Positions 19,238 through 28,216 of a stretch of DNA of 64,000 nt are shown one piece after another. Within the stretch, counting starts at the first letter, position 1, and every line of letters begins with the position of its first letter. A program made the translations under genes and the position numbers. This DNA is from Lachnospiraceae bacterium (GTDB taxonomy: Bacteria > Bacillota > Clostridia > Lachnospirales > Lachnospiraceae), in the NCBI GenBank assembly GCA_017436865.1, contig JAFSCH010000091.1, positions 35,981 to 99,980 of the forward strand, in the 5' to 3' direction. The notes beneath the pieces were generated by a model. That model did no database searches. It saw nothing but the letters and a program-made list of their open reading frames with translations, and was not told where the DNA came from.

Positions 19238-20272
19238 ATGAATAATTTGGCAAAAAGAAGAATTGAATGGGTTGATAATTTAAAATTTATTTGTATTTTT
19301 TTCGTTATGATATCGCATTTGAAATGTACTCCCAGTATATTAATACAGTTTTTTGAACCATTTTTTTTAACTGCATTTTTCTTTGTTTCAGGTTATGTGT
19401 ATAAAGAGCAGAAGAACTTGTATGTATTGTTATGCAAAAAGGCGAAAGCATTATTAGTTCCTTGGTTTATGTTTAGTATATTTAATATTATTACTTCACA
19501 GATTATTTCATTTAATGAACATTTATCATTGAAGATAGAGCTTGTATTAAACCTGTTACAGATAAGAGGTCTTAGTGATAAAATGTGGTTTATTGCAGCT
19601 TTGTTTGTAGCACATATTCCGTTTTATTTTTTTGTTAAATATTTCAAGACAGAAGTTAGATTAGTTATTGCTATTATAATGTTATTGCTATGCTATATTT
19701 ATTCTTCTTATGTAGATGGAAGTATATTTCCATGGGGAACAAATAAGTTACCTTGGCATTTAGAATATATATTTGTTATTAATTTTTTTATGGTATTGGG
19801 ATATGAGTATCGAAATAAATGGGAAGAGAAGAGTTGTATATTATACAGCAAAGTAAATGGAATACTATTTGGTTTTGGATATATAATTTTGCTTGTAGTT
19901 AAGATTATGTTAGATACTAGACAAGGAAATGTGTTTGTAGTTTCCACTTTTTTGACTACACTACTCCAACTTATAGGAATATTATTGTGTATATTCGTTA
20001 GTAAATTGTTACCTTATAATAAATGGATTAATTATATAGGAATGAACACATTGATATACTATGGATTGCATGGCAAAGTAGAAAGTATTATAGAAACAGT
20101 GTTACGTAAAATAGGAATATATCAAGGTGCATGTACTAATACGGTAGGAGGTATTATTGTAGGTATAGCTATAGTGATAATAGTATTAATTATATTATTA
20201 TTACCTACATGGATTATAAATAAATATTTTCCATTTGTTGTAGGAAAGTGGTATAAGAAGAAAGTAGATTGA
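19238..20272 (+). CDS. Acyltransferase family 3 (OafA/NodX-like membrane acyltransferase)
   Basis: A 344-residue protein with about 10 membrane segments. The N-terminus RRIEWVDNLKFICIFFVMISHL carries the expected early histidine of the acyltransferase-3 family. Such proteins move acetyl or similar groups from the cytoplasm to extracellular glycans. It lies between two related GT2 genes, so O-acetylation of the same repeat unit is likely. Confidence 0.8.
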   Translation: MNNLAKRRIEWVDNLKFICIFFVMISHLKCTPSILIQFFEPFFLTAFFFVSGYVYKEQKNLYVLLCKKAKALLVPWFMFSIFNIITSQIISFNEHLSLKIELVLNLLQIRGLSDKMWFIAALFVAHIPFYFFVKYFKTEVRLVIAIIMLLLCYIYSSYVDGSIFPWGTNKLPWHLEYIFVINFFMVLGYEYRNKWEEKSCILYSKVNGILFGFGYIILLVVKIMLDTRQGNVFVVSTFLTTLLQLIGILLCIFVSKLLPYNKWINYIGMNTLIYYGLHGKVESIIETVLRKIGIYQGACTNTVGGIIVGIAIVIIVLIILLLPTWIINKYFPFVVGKWYKKKVD

Positions 20273-20276
20273 TTTT

Positions 20277-21368
20277 ATGAAAGTCTCAGAAAAAATAGTT
20301 AGCATCATTATACCAGTATATAATGCGGAGCATTATTTAGAAGATATATTGAGTGATTTAATATCGCAAACATATCAGAATATTGAAATAATTATTATTA
20401 ATGATGGTTCCAAGGATAGAAGCGCAGAGATTATTCAGGAATTTGCAAGAAAAGATAATCGAATTCAATATATATTAACGGAAAATGGTGGTCCGTCTAG
20501 AGCAAGAAACCTTGGGTTAGATGTAGCCCAAGGGGAATATATTCGTTTTATTGATGCTGATGATAGGTTGCCATTAGATTCTATACAAAATATGGTTGAT
20601 GCAATAGAGAGAAATGCAGAAGCGGATATAGTAATAGGTAACTATACGATAGATAAGCAAGAAGAATATTTTACCGGTATAGAAATAGAAGAGGGACTGT
20701 TGGAGTCAAAAGTATTTGCTGAACTATTTGTAAAACACATGAAAACATTCTATTTTGGTGTTCCGTGGAATAAATTGTATAGAAGAGAGATTATTGAAAA
20801 GCACCAGTTGAGATTTAATGAATCGGTAATTTGGTGTGAAGATGTGTTTTTCAATATAGAATATTACTCCAAGAGTCGTAAAATGTATATTCTTAATGTT
20901 TCGAATGGAGTATATAAGTATTGTACTCGTGATACTGGAATTACATCTGGAATTTCCAAAAAGAGCATAAAAGAAATTGATGAAATAGAAACATTGAGAT
21001 ATCAATATATGCAAGATTACTGTAGGGTTTGGGGAATACATGATTATTTTGAACTTGAATGGAAACATGCGGAGTTATTTGAGCATCTTATTGTATTAAC
21101 TAGATATTTTAGAAATGATAGTCTGCGAGCAAAATATAAGAAGTTTCAAGAGTATTTAAAATCGGAGAATGTATTAGAGTATTTATGTGGGAAGTATAGA
21201 GAAACACATAATAAAGTGTGGAAAGTATTAGAAGAAGGATGTAGGAAGAATAAACATAATAAAACTTTTAGTTATTTTCTTTTCAAAGGGCTACAATATA
21301 AATATATGAATAAATGGTATAAGACCACAGAAATGAATATGATAGAAAATGAAATTAGAAAACGGTAG
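20277..21368 (+). CDS. Glycosyltransferase family 2
   Basis: A 363-residue GT-A protein: VSIIIPVYNAEHYLEDILSDL, INDGSKDRS, FIDADDRLP, then YFGVPWNKLYRREII and WCEDVFFNIEYYS as in the 18,137 protein. It starts 4 bp after the acyltransferase stop. It is the last gene of the AT-rich block. Confidence 0.86.
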   Translation: MKVSEKIVSIIIPVYNAEHYLEDILSDLISQTYQNIEIIIINDGSKDRSAEIIQEFARKDNRIQYILTENGGPSRARNLGLDVAQGEYIRFIDADDRLPLDSIQNMVDAIERNAEADIVIGNYTIDKQEEYFTGIEIEEGLLESKVFAELFVKHMKTFYFGVPWNKLYRREIIEKHQLRFNESVIWCEDVFFNIEYYSKSRKMYILNVSNGVYKYCTRDTGITSGISKKSIKEIDEIETLRYQYMQDYCRVWGIHDYFELEWKHAELFEHLIVLTRYFRNDSLRAKYKKFQEYLKSENVLEYLCGKYRETHNKVWKVLEEGCRKNKHNKTFSYFLFKGLQYKYMNKWYKTTEMNMIENEIRKR

Positions 21369-21518
21369 GAAATGAAAGGGAAAACTAGATAAGATTCTTG
21401 CAAAAACCGACGAAACCTTAGTCATTATCCCACTTGATTTTACCAACTAAATCCATTATAATTCCGTTTGGGTTTTGACTAAAGTATTAAATGCTTTTTT
21501 GTTGAGAGGGAGTTGAAT
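21369..21518 (+). other. Junction between variable block and conserved initiating transferase
   Basis: This 150-bp gap marks the return to higher GC. It contains an imperfect inverted repeat (cttagtca near 21,417 with tgactaaag near 21,476) and a TTGACT that could be a -35. Such a leader could reset transcription for the conserved downstream gene. No terminator is seen. Confidence 0.3.
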
Positions 21519-22943
21519 ATGAAAGAAACAGGAAAGAAGAGCAGAGTATTAGAAGTTTATGGTCTGACATTGATTGACTTGCTATGCACGATGATTTCAT
21601 TTGGTGTGGCTGCAATACTGAGACATATGTATGATGCCAACGGTCCATTGGATAAGAACAGTGCGATTACAGCATGTTTGTTATTATTGCTGTGTACCAC
21701 AGTCTACAATGTGCTTATGGATGGAAACAGAAATTTCTTCAAGCGTGATCAGTTTGTTGAATTTACCTCAGTTGCAAAATGTACTTTTATAGTACTTATC
21801 ATTACATTAGTATTGATGTTCTTTATGCAGTCTACCTATGCATTATCACGTGTGTTATTAGCAATATTCGCAGTGATTAATGTAGTGCTGACATTTATCG
21901 TACACTGTACATATAAGAAAGCCATTATTAAGCATTATAAGACAAATGGTGCAGGGAATAAGGTATTGGTTGTGACAACGATGGATAGAGGTACTACTTT
22001 AATGGAACAGTTAAAGTTGAATCTTCCATGGGATGCGGAACTGGTAGCTGCCTGTGTTATGGATTCCAAAGAGATTGAATATGATATGAATGGCATTACG
22101 GTAGTTGCCAATGCGGACACCTTATATGAGGTTGCTGGTAAGATGGCATTGGATGAGGTATTGATAGATTTACCGGATTATCCAATGAGTGAGCGGAAGA
22201 AATTGGTAGCAGATTTACAGCAGATGGGTGTAACCTGTCATTGTATCATTCATACATTCCAGATTGATGGTTCTGCTAGAGTAATCGATACATTTGGAAA
22301 TAAGCCGGTTGTTTCTTATCACAAGACAGTGATTGATTTTAGAAGTCACTTAGTAAAGCGTGCTATGGACATTTGTGGTGCGTTGGTAGGTTTATTGATT
22401 ACAGCAGTGGTAACTCCATTTGTGGCATTGGCGATTAAGATTGAGGCACCGGGACCTGTTTTCTTCTCACAGGAGAGAGTAGGTAGAAATGGTCGTAGAT
22501 TCAAGATTTATAAGTTCCGTTCTATGTATATGGATGCAGAAGAGCGTAAAAAGGAACTGATGGAGAAGAATCAGATGAGCGGTCTGATGTTTAAGATGGA
22601 TGATGACCCTAGAATTACGAAGGTTGGTAAGTTTATTCGTAAGACAAGTATCGATGAGTTACCTCAGTTCTATAATATTTTAGTAGGACAGATGAGTTTA
22701 GTAGGAACGAGACCACCAACAGTAGATGAATTCAATCAGTATAGTCTTTACTATAAGAGACGTCTTAGTATGACACCTGGTCTTACAGGTATGTGGCAGG
22801 CTACTGGAAGAAGTAATATCACAGATTTTGATGAAGTAGTAAAGCTGGATTTAGAGTACATTGACAACTGGTCAATAGGACTTGATATTAAGATTTTATT
22901 TATGACAGTATATTCGGTTTTATTTAGTCGTGGAGCTGTTTAA
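21519..22943 (+). CDS. Polyprenyl glycosylphosphotransferase (initiating sugar transferase)
   Basis: A 474-residue protein with four N-terminal membrane segments, a central CoA-binding-like domain, another membrane segment near residue 285 and the C-terminal sugar-transferase domain (EAPGPVFFSQERVGRNG, KFRSMYMDAEE, TSIDELPQFYNILVGQMSLVGTRPP). It transfers the first sugar phosphate to undecaprenyl phosphate. GAGAGGGAG precedes the ATG at 21,519. As the only initiating enzyme in view it should start the Wzx/Wzy repeat unit. Confidence 0.9.
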   Translation: MKETGKKSRVLEVYGLTLIDLLCTMISFGVAAILRHMYDANGPLDKNSAITACLLLLLCTTVYNVLMDGNRNFFKRDQFVEFTSVAKCTFIVLIITLVLMFFMQSTYALSRVLLAIFAVINVVLTFIVHCTYKKAIIKHYKTNGAGNKVLVVTTMDRGTTLMEQLKLNLPWDAELVAACVMDSKEIEYDMNGITVVANADTLYEVAGKMALDEVLIDLPDYPMSERKKLVADLQQMGVTCHCIIHTFQIDGSARVIDTFGNKPVVSYHKTVIDFRSHLVKRAMDICGALVGLLITAVVTPFVALAIKIEAPGPVFFSQERVGRNGRRFKIYKFRSMYMDAEERKKELMEKNQMSGLMFKMDDDPRITKVGKFIRKTSIDELPQFYNILVGQMSLVGTRPPTVDEFNQYSLYYKRRLSMTPGLTGMWQATGRSNITDFDEVVKLDLEYIDNWSIGLDIKILFMTVYSVLFSRGAV

Positions 22944-22954
22944 GGATTTTAAGG

Positions 22955-22982
22955 GGGTATTCTATAAACGGATACCCTTTTT
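22955..22982 (+). terminator. Rho-independent terminator
   Basis: GGGTAT (22,955-22,960) pairs with ATACCC (22,972-22,977), followed by TTTTT. It lies 12 bp after the initiating transferase stop and ends the first transcription unit. Confidence 0.75.
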
Positions 22983-23022
22983 CTATGTAATATGAAATTG
23001 CTGTAACGTAGTGGTAGTTAAT

Positions 23023-23075
23023 AAAGAATTTACGAAGTAAATTCTTTGAGTGTTTGCTGCCGAGCAAACACTTTT
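23023..23075 (+). terminator. Tandem hairpins, the second a terminator
   Basis: A 10-bp stem (23,023-23,032 with 23,038-23,047) is followed by a second perfect 10-bp stem with GCCG loop (23,049-23,058 with 23,063-23,072) ending in TTTT. They lie just upstream of the next gene's ribosome binding site, so they may act as a second terminator or as an attenuator for the ABC-export set. Confidence 0.65.
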
Positions 23076-23098
23076 ATATGAAGTTTTGAGGGAGAGCA

Positions 23099-24085
23099 AT
23101 GAGTAGTCAATTATGTGTTTCTATGATTGTTCCAGTTTACAATGTAGAAGTTTTTTTAAGAGAGTGTCTTGAATCCATAGAGGGGCAAAGCTTTTTGGAT
23201 TATGAAGTACTTATTATAAACGATGGTTCAACGGATGGTTCTGCCAAGATTGCGCAGGCATTTGTAGATAAATATGATAATTGGCATCTGATTCATAAGG
23301 AAAATGGTGGACTTTCTTCTGCACGAAATGCAGGAATTGCAAGGGCGAAGGGAGAATATATCTGTTTTGTAGATTCGGATGATTATATAGAGAAGGATTA
23401 TGTGCAGAAGCTGTATGATGCAGCATGTGAGTATGATGCAGATATGGTAATTGCAGATTATCATGAGGTGGATGATAAGGGAAGAGACCTACAGAGAGAC
23501 AAAGGAAAGGCGCTGTATCAGCAGGGAGTGATTACCCGTGATGAGAGTTTGCATGCGTTGACTTATGTAGGTGGTTATCACTATGCAACTGCTGTTGTGG
23601 TGGCATGGAATAAGCTTGTAAGAACAGATATTATGAAGCGTTTTCTTTATAAGGAAGGGGTTCTTCATGAAGATGAATTTTTGATTATGCCTCTTCTTCT
23701 AGCTTGTGATAGGGTTGCGTGGATAACGGATGATATTTATGCATATAGACAGCGTGAAGGCAGTATTATGCAGGATGAGAAGCTTGCATTTCGACATTTG
23801 GAGGTGTTGGATGCGTTTGAAGAGCGTATAAGGTTATCGCAAGATGTTGGAAATATAGAGTTGACTCGTAAGCTGAAAATGGCATATTTTTGGGATATTG
23901 AGGTATGGTATTACTTTATGCGGACGATTTATAAGGTGCCATGGTATAAGCTACATGGTTATTTTTCGAGACGTATGTGTTGTGCGATGTTTCGATATGG
24001 AAATATATGGTGGAAACGGCAGATTGTAAAATATCTTGTTTTTGTCATTTCACCGGAAATTTATTTAAAGAAAATATATAAATAA
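23099..24085 (+). CDS. Glycosyltransferase family 2
   Basis: A 328-residue GT-A protein: VSMIVPVYNVEVFLRECLESIEGQ, INDGSTDGS, FVDSDDYIEKDY. GAGGGAGAG lies directly upstream. It opens the second, ABC-export polysaccharide set; its nearest relative in the window is the protein at 24,955. Confidence 0.87.
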   Translation: MSSQLCVSMIVPVYNVEVFLRECLESIEGQSFLDYEVLIINDGSTDGSAKIAQAFVDKYDNWHLIHKENGGLSSARNAGIARAKGEYICFVDSDDYIEKDYVQKLYDAACEYDADMVIADYHEVDDKGRDLQRDKGKALYQQGVITRDESLHALTYVGGYHYATAVVVAWNKLVRTDIMKRFLYKEGVLHEDEFLIMPLLLACDRVAWITDDIYAYRQREGSIMQDEKLAFRHLEVLDAFEERIRLSQDVGNIELTRKLKMAYFWDIEVWYYFMRTIYKVPWYKLHGYFSRRMCCAMFRYGNIWWKRQIVKYLVFVISPEIYLKKIYK

Positions 24086-24105
24086 AAAGGGTTGTTGGAG
24101 AGAGT

Positions 24106-24945
24106 ATGAAAAAGTGGAAAACGATTATTGAACCGAACACGAGTCTATTTGATTTTAAGCTAAGAGAGTTATGGAGTTATCGTGACTTGTGTTTGATGTT
24201 CATTAGAAAAAATTACATAACTAGATATAAGCAGACGATTTTTGGTCCGTTGTATATGATTTTATCACCGTTGCTGACGAGTGGATTGTTCTCGGTTGTG
24301 TTTGGAACCGTTGTGGGTGTATCGACAGATGGTGTGCCTGATTTCTTGTTTTATATGCTTGGTAATTTGGCATGGTCATTTTTTTCAAATTGTGTATTAG
24401 ATAATAGAAATACGTTTGAAGGAAATGCATATATCATGGGAAAGGTGTATTTTCCAAGATTGGTAATACCGATTGCTAATACGATGACGAAGATTATTAA
24501 TCTTACGATTCAGTATGTTTTATTTATTATTTTCCTGGTGGTATATCGTTGTAGAGGATTTGTGATAGAGCCAAATGCGTGGGTAGTGATGACTCCGTTT
24601 TTACTTGTTATGCTGGGGGTTATGGGACTCGGTATCGGCTTGATTGCTTCCTCACTGACGGTTAAGTATCGTGATTTGAACGTAGTTCTTGGTTTTGCCA
24701 TGAATCTGTTTATGTATATTACACCTGTTATTTATCCTTTATCGAATTTGACAGGTGGTTGGAGAACACTGGCGTTATTGAATCCGGTGGCTCCAGTGAC
24801 AGAGGCAACAAGATATGCGTTCTTTGGGACAGGGATCTTTTCGATACCTGCGTTACTATGGAGTGTAGCCTTTACTTTCGTGGTAGCATTTATTGGTTTG
24901 GTTTTATTTAATAAGGTGGAGAAGAACTTTATTGATACGATTTAG
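24106..24945 (+). CDS. ABC-2 type polysaccharide export permease (Wzm/TagG-like)
   Basis: A 279-residue membrane protein with six segments and the family start RELWSYRDLCLMFIRKNYITRYKQTIFGPLYMIL. The C-terminal YITPVIYP and LNPVAPVTEATR blocks are typical of polysaccharide exporters. The ATPase partner is 6.3 kb downstream at 31,244. Together they export a finished, lipid-linked glycan. Confidence 0.88.
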   Translation: MKKWKTIIEPNTSLFDFKLRELWSYRDLCLMFIRKNYITRYKQTIFGPLYMILSPLLTSGLFSVVFGTVVGVSTDGVPDFLFYMLGNLAWSFFSNCVLDNRNTFEGNAYIMGKVYFPRLVIPIANTMTKIINLTIQYVLFIIFLVVYRCRGFVIEPNAWVVMTPFLLVMLGVMGLGIGLIASSLTVKYRDLNVVLGFAMNLFMYITPVIYPLSNLTGGWRTLALLNPVAPVTEATRYAFFGTGIFSIPALLWSVAFTFVVAFIGLVLFNKVEKNFIDTI

Positions 24946-24954
24946 GGGGGACTT

Positions 24955-25935
24955 ATGAAGGTAGTATTCAGTGTCATTGTGCCTGTATATAACGTGGAGG
25001 ATTTCTTGCCTAGATGTCTGGATTCCATTTTGAAGCAGGGATGCAAGAAGTATGAGCTTATTATGGTAGATGATGGTTCGACAGACTCTTCGGGAAGAAT
25101 CTGTGATGAATATGCAGAGCGTTTTCCGCAATGTAGGGTGGTTCATAAGGCAAACGGCGGGCTTGCTAGTGCAAGAAATGCCGGAATGAAGGTAGCTCAA
25201 GGGAAGTATATTGTTTTTGTGGATTCGGATGATTATATTGAAAAGGAATTGTTGACAAAGGCATATTATTGTATGGAAGAGCAGGGATATGAAGCTTGCT
25301 CTTTTGCTGCAAGGCGTGTGACGGAAGCGGGTGTGGCATTATATGATATGCGATTTTTTGAAGCGGTTGGTGCTCATATTTTAACAGAGCAAAACAGAAA
25401 GGATTTTCTATGGAATACCTTTTTACGATATAGTCTTGGATGGGAAGCATGGATTTATGTTTATCGGAAAGATATTTTGGATCAGTTTGAACTTTCTTTT
25501 GATGAGCAGGTGCGCTACGCAGAGGATTTGCCATTTACATACGAGTATATGAGACATGTAAACAGTATCATGAAATTACCGGATATTCTTTATAATTATA
25601 CGATGCGAGAGGCATCGATTACACAGACAACGAGTGCGAAGAAGTTGGTGCAGGGCATTTTTGAAGGTGTATTTCGGTCTATTTTATCAAGGCTGACTAT
25701 GGAGGATGGCTATCTGTGCTATGCAGCGATGTTAAGATATTTTATTCCGACTGCTTTGGCTGAGATGGATATGGCAGAGTTGAGAGCGTATATGTATTCT
25801 TTTGAGAGTCTATCGATGCAGAAGGAGCAATGGCAGGAGATTATATGGAATAAAGAGGTTATTGAGAGTACTTTTGGCCATGATGCAGAGAGGATTTATG
25901 AAACGGCTATGTATTTCGATAAGGGCGAGAATTAG
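24955..25935 (+). CDS. Glycosyltransferase family 2
   Basis: A 326-residue GT-A protein: FSVIVPVYNVEDFLPRCLDSILKQ, VDDGSTDSS, FVDSDDYIEKEL. A GGGGGG run 4-9 nt upstream of the ATG acts as the ribosome binding site, 9 bp after the permease stop. It probably builds the glycan exported by the neighbouring transporter. Confidence 0.87.
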   Translation: MKVVFSVIVPVYNVEDFLPRCLDSILKQGCKKYELIMVDDGSTDSSGRICDEYAERFPQCRVVHKANGGLASARNAGMKVAQGKYIVFVDSDDYIEKELLTKAYYCMEEQGYEACSFAARRVTEAGVALYDMRFFEAVGAHILTEQNRKDFLWNTFLRYSLGWEAWIYVYRKDILDQFELSFDEQVRYAEDLPFTYEYMRHVNSIMKLPDILYNYTMREASITQTTSAKKLVQGIFEGVFRSILSRLTMEDGYLCYAAMLRYFIPTALAEMDMAELRAYMYSFESLSMQKEQWQEIIWNKEVIESTFGHDAERIYETAMYFDKGEN

Positions 25936-25968
25936 TAGAGGAGTTTTTGAGGAGAGTAACGGGAGATT

Positions 25969-27102
25969 ATGAAAATTTTAGTGATAAATGATTTGTTACA
26001 GGGTGGCGGAGTAGAGAAGCTAATGTATGATATTGTTATGCGTTTTCATGATGAGCATGAGATAACGATATTGACAGATAAGAGAGATGAGGCATTTGAG
26101 CAGATATATCCGGATAATGTAGGATATCTGTGGCATCAGAAGGAATATCCGAAGGGAAGAAACCGTATTGAGAGAAAATTGATTTATCAACGTAAGAAGA
26201 AGGAGGATAAGCGTTTTATAGAGAAAATTGAATCCATGAAATTTGATGTCCTTCTTTGTATGAAGGAAGGCTGGACAATGAGCAATGGTATCAAGTTTGG
26301 CAAGAGTATTCCAAAACGTATCGCATGGGTACATACGGATTATTCTAAGTCATACTACACATGGTGTGCTTTCCAGACACAGGAAAACGAAGTGAAGTGC
26401 ATGCAGATGTATCATCATGTAGTATGTGTATCACAGGTGATTGTGGACAGTATCAAGAAGGTAATCGGAGATCCTGGCAATTTGGTAATGCAGTACAATC
26501 CATTGGATAAAGAAGAGATTATTAAAAAATCATTAGAGAGCGTGGAGGATATTCAGAGAAGTGAGAGACCTTTATTTGTTACGGTAGGTCGTTTGAATAT
26601 TCAGAAGGGCTATGATGTCTTATTAGAGGTATGTAATCTGTTAAACGCAGAGGGCTATCAGTATGATGTATGGATTGTTGGTGGTGGCGAGAGCTGGAAT
26701 AAGTATGAGGTATTACACGATTTAGAGGACAGAATCGCAAGATACCATTTGGACAATGTGTATTTACTTGGCCACAGAGATAATCCGCACAAGTATGTGA
26801 AGCAGGGAGACTGGTTCTTGTCGACATCTCGTTATGAGGGATATTCTTATGTTAGTCAGGAAGCGGCTATTATAGGGAAGGCTTTAATGCTGACGGAATG
26901 TTCTGGTGTTATGGAGCTTCTAGGAAGTAACGAGAATGGAATTGTCATGGAGAATTCCTATAAGGGAATCTATTATGCGATGAGAGATGCGATAAAAGAT
27001 AAGGCGATGTCAGAACGTTATACCGGTAAGGTGGAGATTGAGTCGCCTGAATACTATGGTGAAGAAAGATTAAAAGCGATTGAGAGATTGTTTACAGAGT
27101 AG
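25969..27102 (+). CDS. Glycosyltransferase family 4
   Basis: A 377-residue GT-B protein: KILVINDLLQGGGVEKLMYDIV, TVGRLNIQKGYDVLLEV and STSRYEGYSYVSQEAAIIGKAL. It is a cytoplasmic transferase for one sugar of the ABC-exported glycan. It is part of an uninterrupted run from 23,099 to 32,485. Confidence 0.87.
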   Translation: MKILVINDLLQGGGVEKLMYDIVMRFHDEHEITILTDKRDEAFEQIYPDNVGYLWHQKEYPKGRNRIERKLIYQRKKKEDKRFIEKIESMKFDVLLCMKEGWTMSNGIKFGKSIPKRIAWVHTDYSKSYYTWCAFQTQENEVKCMQMYHHVVCVSQVIVDSIKKVIGDPGNLVMQYNPLDKEEIIKKSLESVEDIQRSERPLFVTVGRLNIQKGYDVLLEVCNLLNAEGYQYDVWIVGGGESWNKYEVLHDLEDRIARYHLDNVYLLGHRDNPHKYVKQGDWFLSTSRYEGYSYVSQEAAIIGKALMLTECSGVMELLGSNENGIVMENSYKGIYYAMRDAIKDKAMSERYTGKVEIESPEYYGEERLKAIERLFTE

Positions 27103-27116
27103 AGGGTACAAATAGA

Positions 27117-28211
27117 ATGGAAAAGAATAACAATAAATCTGTAAATTATATAGGTATGTTTGATTTATTAAAAGGTGTAGGAATGCTTTTGATTATACTG
27201 GGACATACCGTTAATAATTATACGTTTGCAGGTACACAGATGCATGTAGGAATGATGGCTTTTGGAGTAGTCTACATTTTGGTAGGAGCTGGAGTGTTAC
27301 AGGCTTTTTTCCTGATTAGTGGATATGGCTTTCGAAGAACATCGATACGTTCCTGTATTAAGAAGCAGACGATATTAATGTTGAAACCGTATATGTATAT
27401 TACAATCGGTACTGCAGCATTACATATTTTTACACGTTATCTGTTGTCACATTCTATGAAAAGTGCAATAGAACAGACTTGGTCGGTTTTTGGTGGCTTT
27501 TTATTTGCGTTGCCTTCTAATAAGGTGATGTTTGGTACACAGTTTTATTCCTGTGGAGCCATGTGGTATATGATTGCGTTACTGATAGGGTGGATTTTGC
27601 TGAACACGTTGATGAATCTGGTAAAGGAGCGTTATATTCCGGTTGTCGTGTGGGGATGTGCGGTCATTGGCTGGTTGATTGGCATGGAGCGTGTAATTCC
27701 GTTTTGTATTTCACAAGGACTTATTGCTGTTTTATTTTTACATTATGGCTATATGTTAAAGAAAAAGAAGGTATTTGCGAAGTCTCTTAGCAAGGCTCAG
27801 ATTGCTTTTGCTGTGTTTGTTTGTGCATTATCGTTAGGTCTTGCCGGTTTGGCAGGAGAAATGAACAATATGGCAAATGGTGTCTGGATTGCGGGAATCA
27901 TTAGTATCGCGTTAGATGGTTATATTGGATTTTTATTGTTGTATTTATCGTTGAAATTGAATACATTTAAGGGACGAATCTGGGAATGGATCAAGAAAAT
28001 CGGCAGTAATTCGCTCTATATATTTACGATGCATACGGTAGAGATGCATGGCATTCCATGGTGGAAGTTTACGGAGTATATGAAGGATGAGCCGGTACTG
28101 GGCTGTGTGTTGCATTTTGTTATGAGATGCACATTTATAGTAGTAGGAGCCTATGTTTTTAAGAAGATTGTACGAAAATTGCATAAGCGTAAAGCTTTGC
28201 GTAAGGGATAA
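27117..28211 (+). CDS. Membrane acyltransferase family protein
   Basis: A 364-residue protein with about 10 membrane segments and an acyltransferase-3-type N-terminus (IGMFDLLKGVGMLLIILGHTVNN) carrying the conserved His. It lies directly upstream of an acyl-activating cassette (28,217-31,185), so it may move the activated acyl group across the membrane or onto the glycan. Confidence 0.75.
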   Translation: MEKNNNKSVNYIGMFDLLKGVGMLLIILGHTVNNYTFAGTQMHVGMMAFGVVYILVGAGVLQAFFLISGYGFRRTSIRSCIKKQTILMLKPYMYITIGTAALHIFTRYLLSHSMKSAIEQTWSVFGGFLFALPSNKVMFGTQFYSCGAMWYMIALLIGWILLNTLMNLVKERYIPVVVWGCAVIGWLIGMERVIPFCISQGLIAVLFLHYGYMLKKKKVFAKSLSKAQIAFAVFVCALSLGLAGLAGEMNNMANGVWIAGIISIALDGYIGFLLLYLSLKLNTFKGRIWEWIKKIGSNSLYIFTMHTVEMHGIPWWKFTEYMKDEPVLGCVLHFVMRCTFIVVGAYVFKKIVRKLHKRKALRKG

Positions 28212-28216
28212 AAGGT

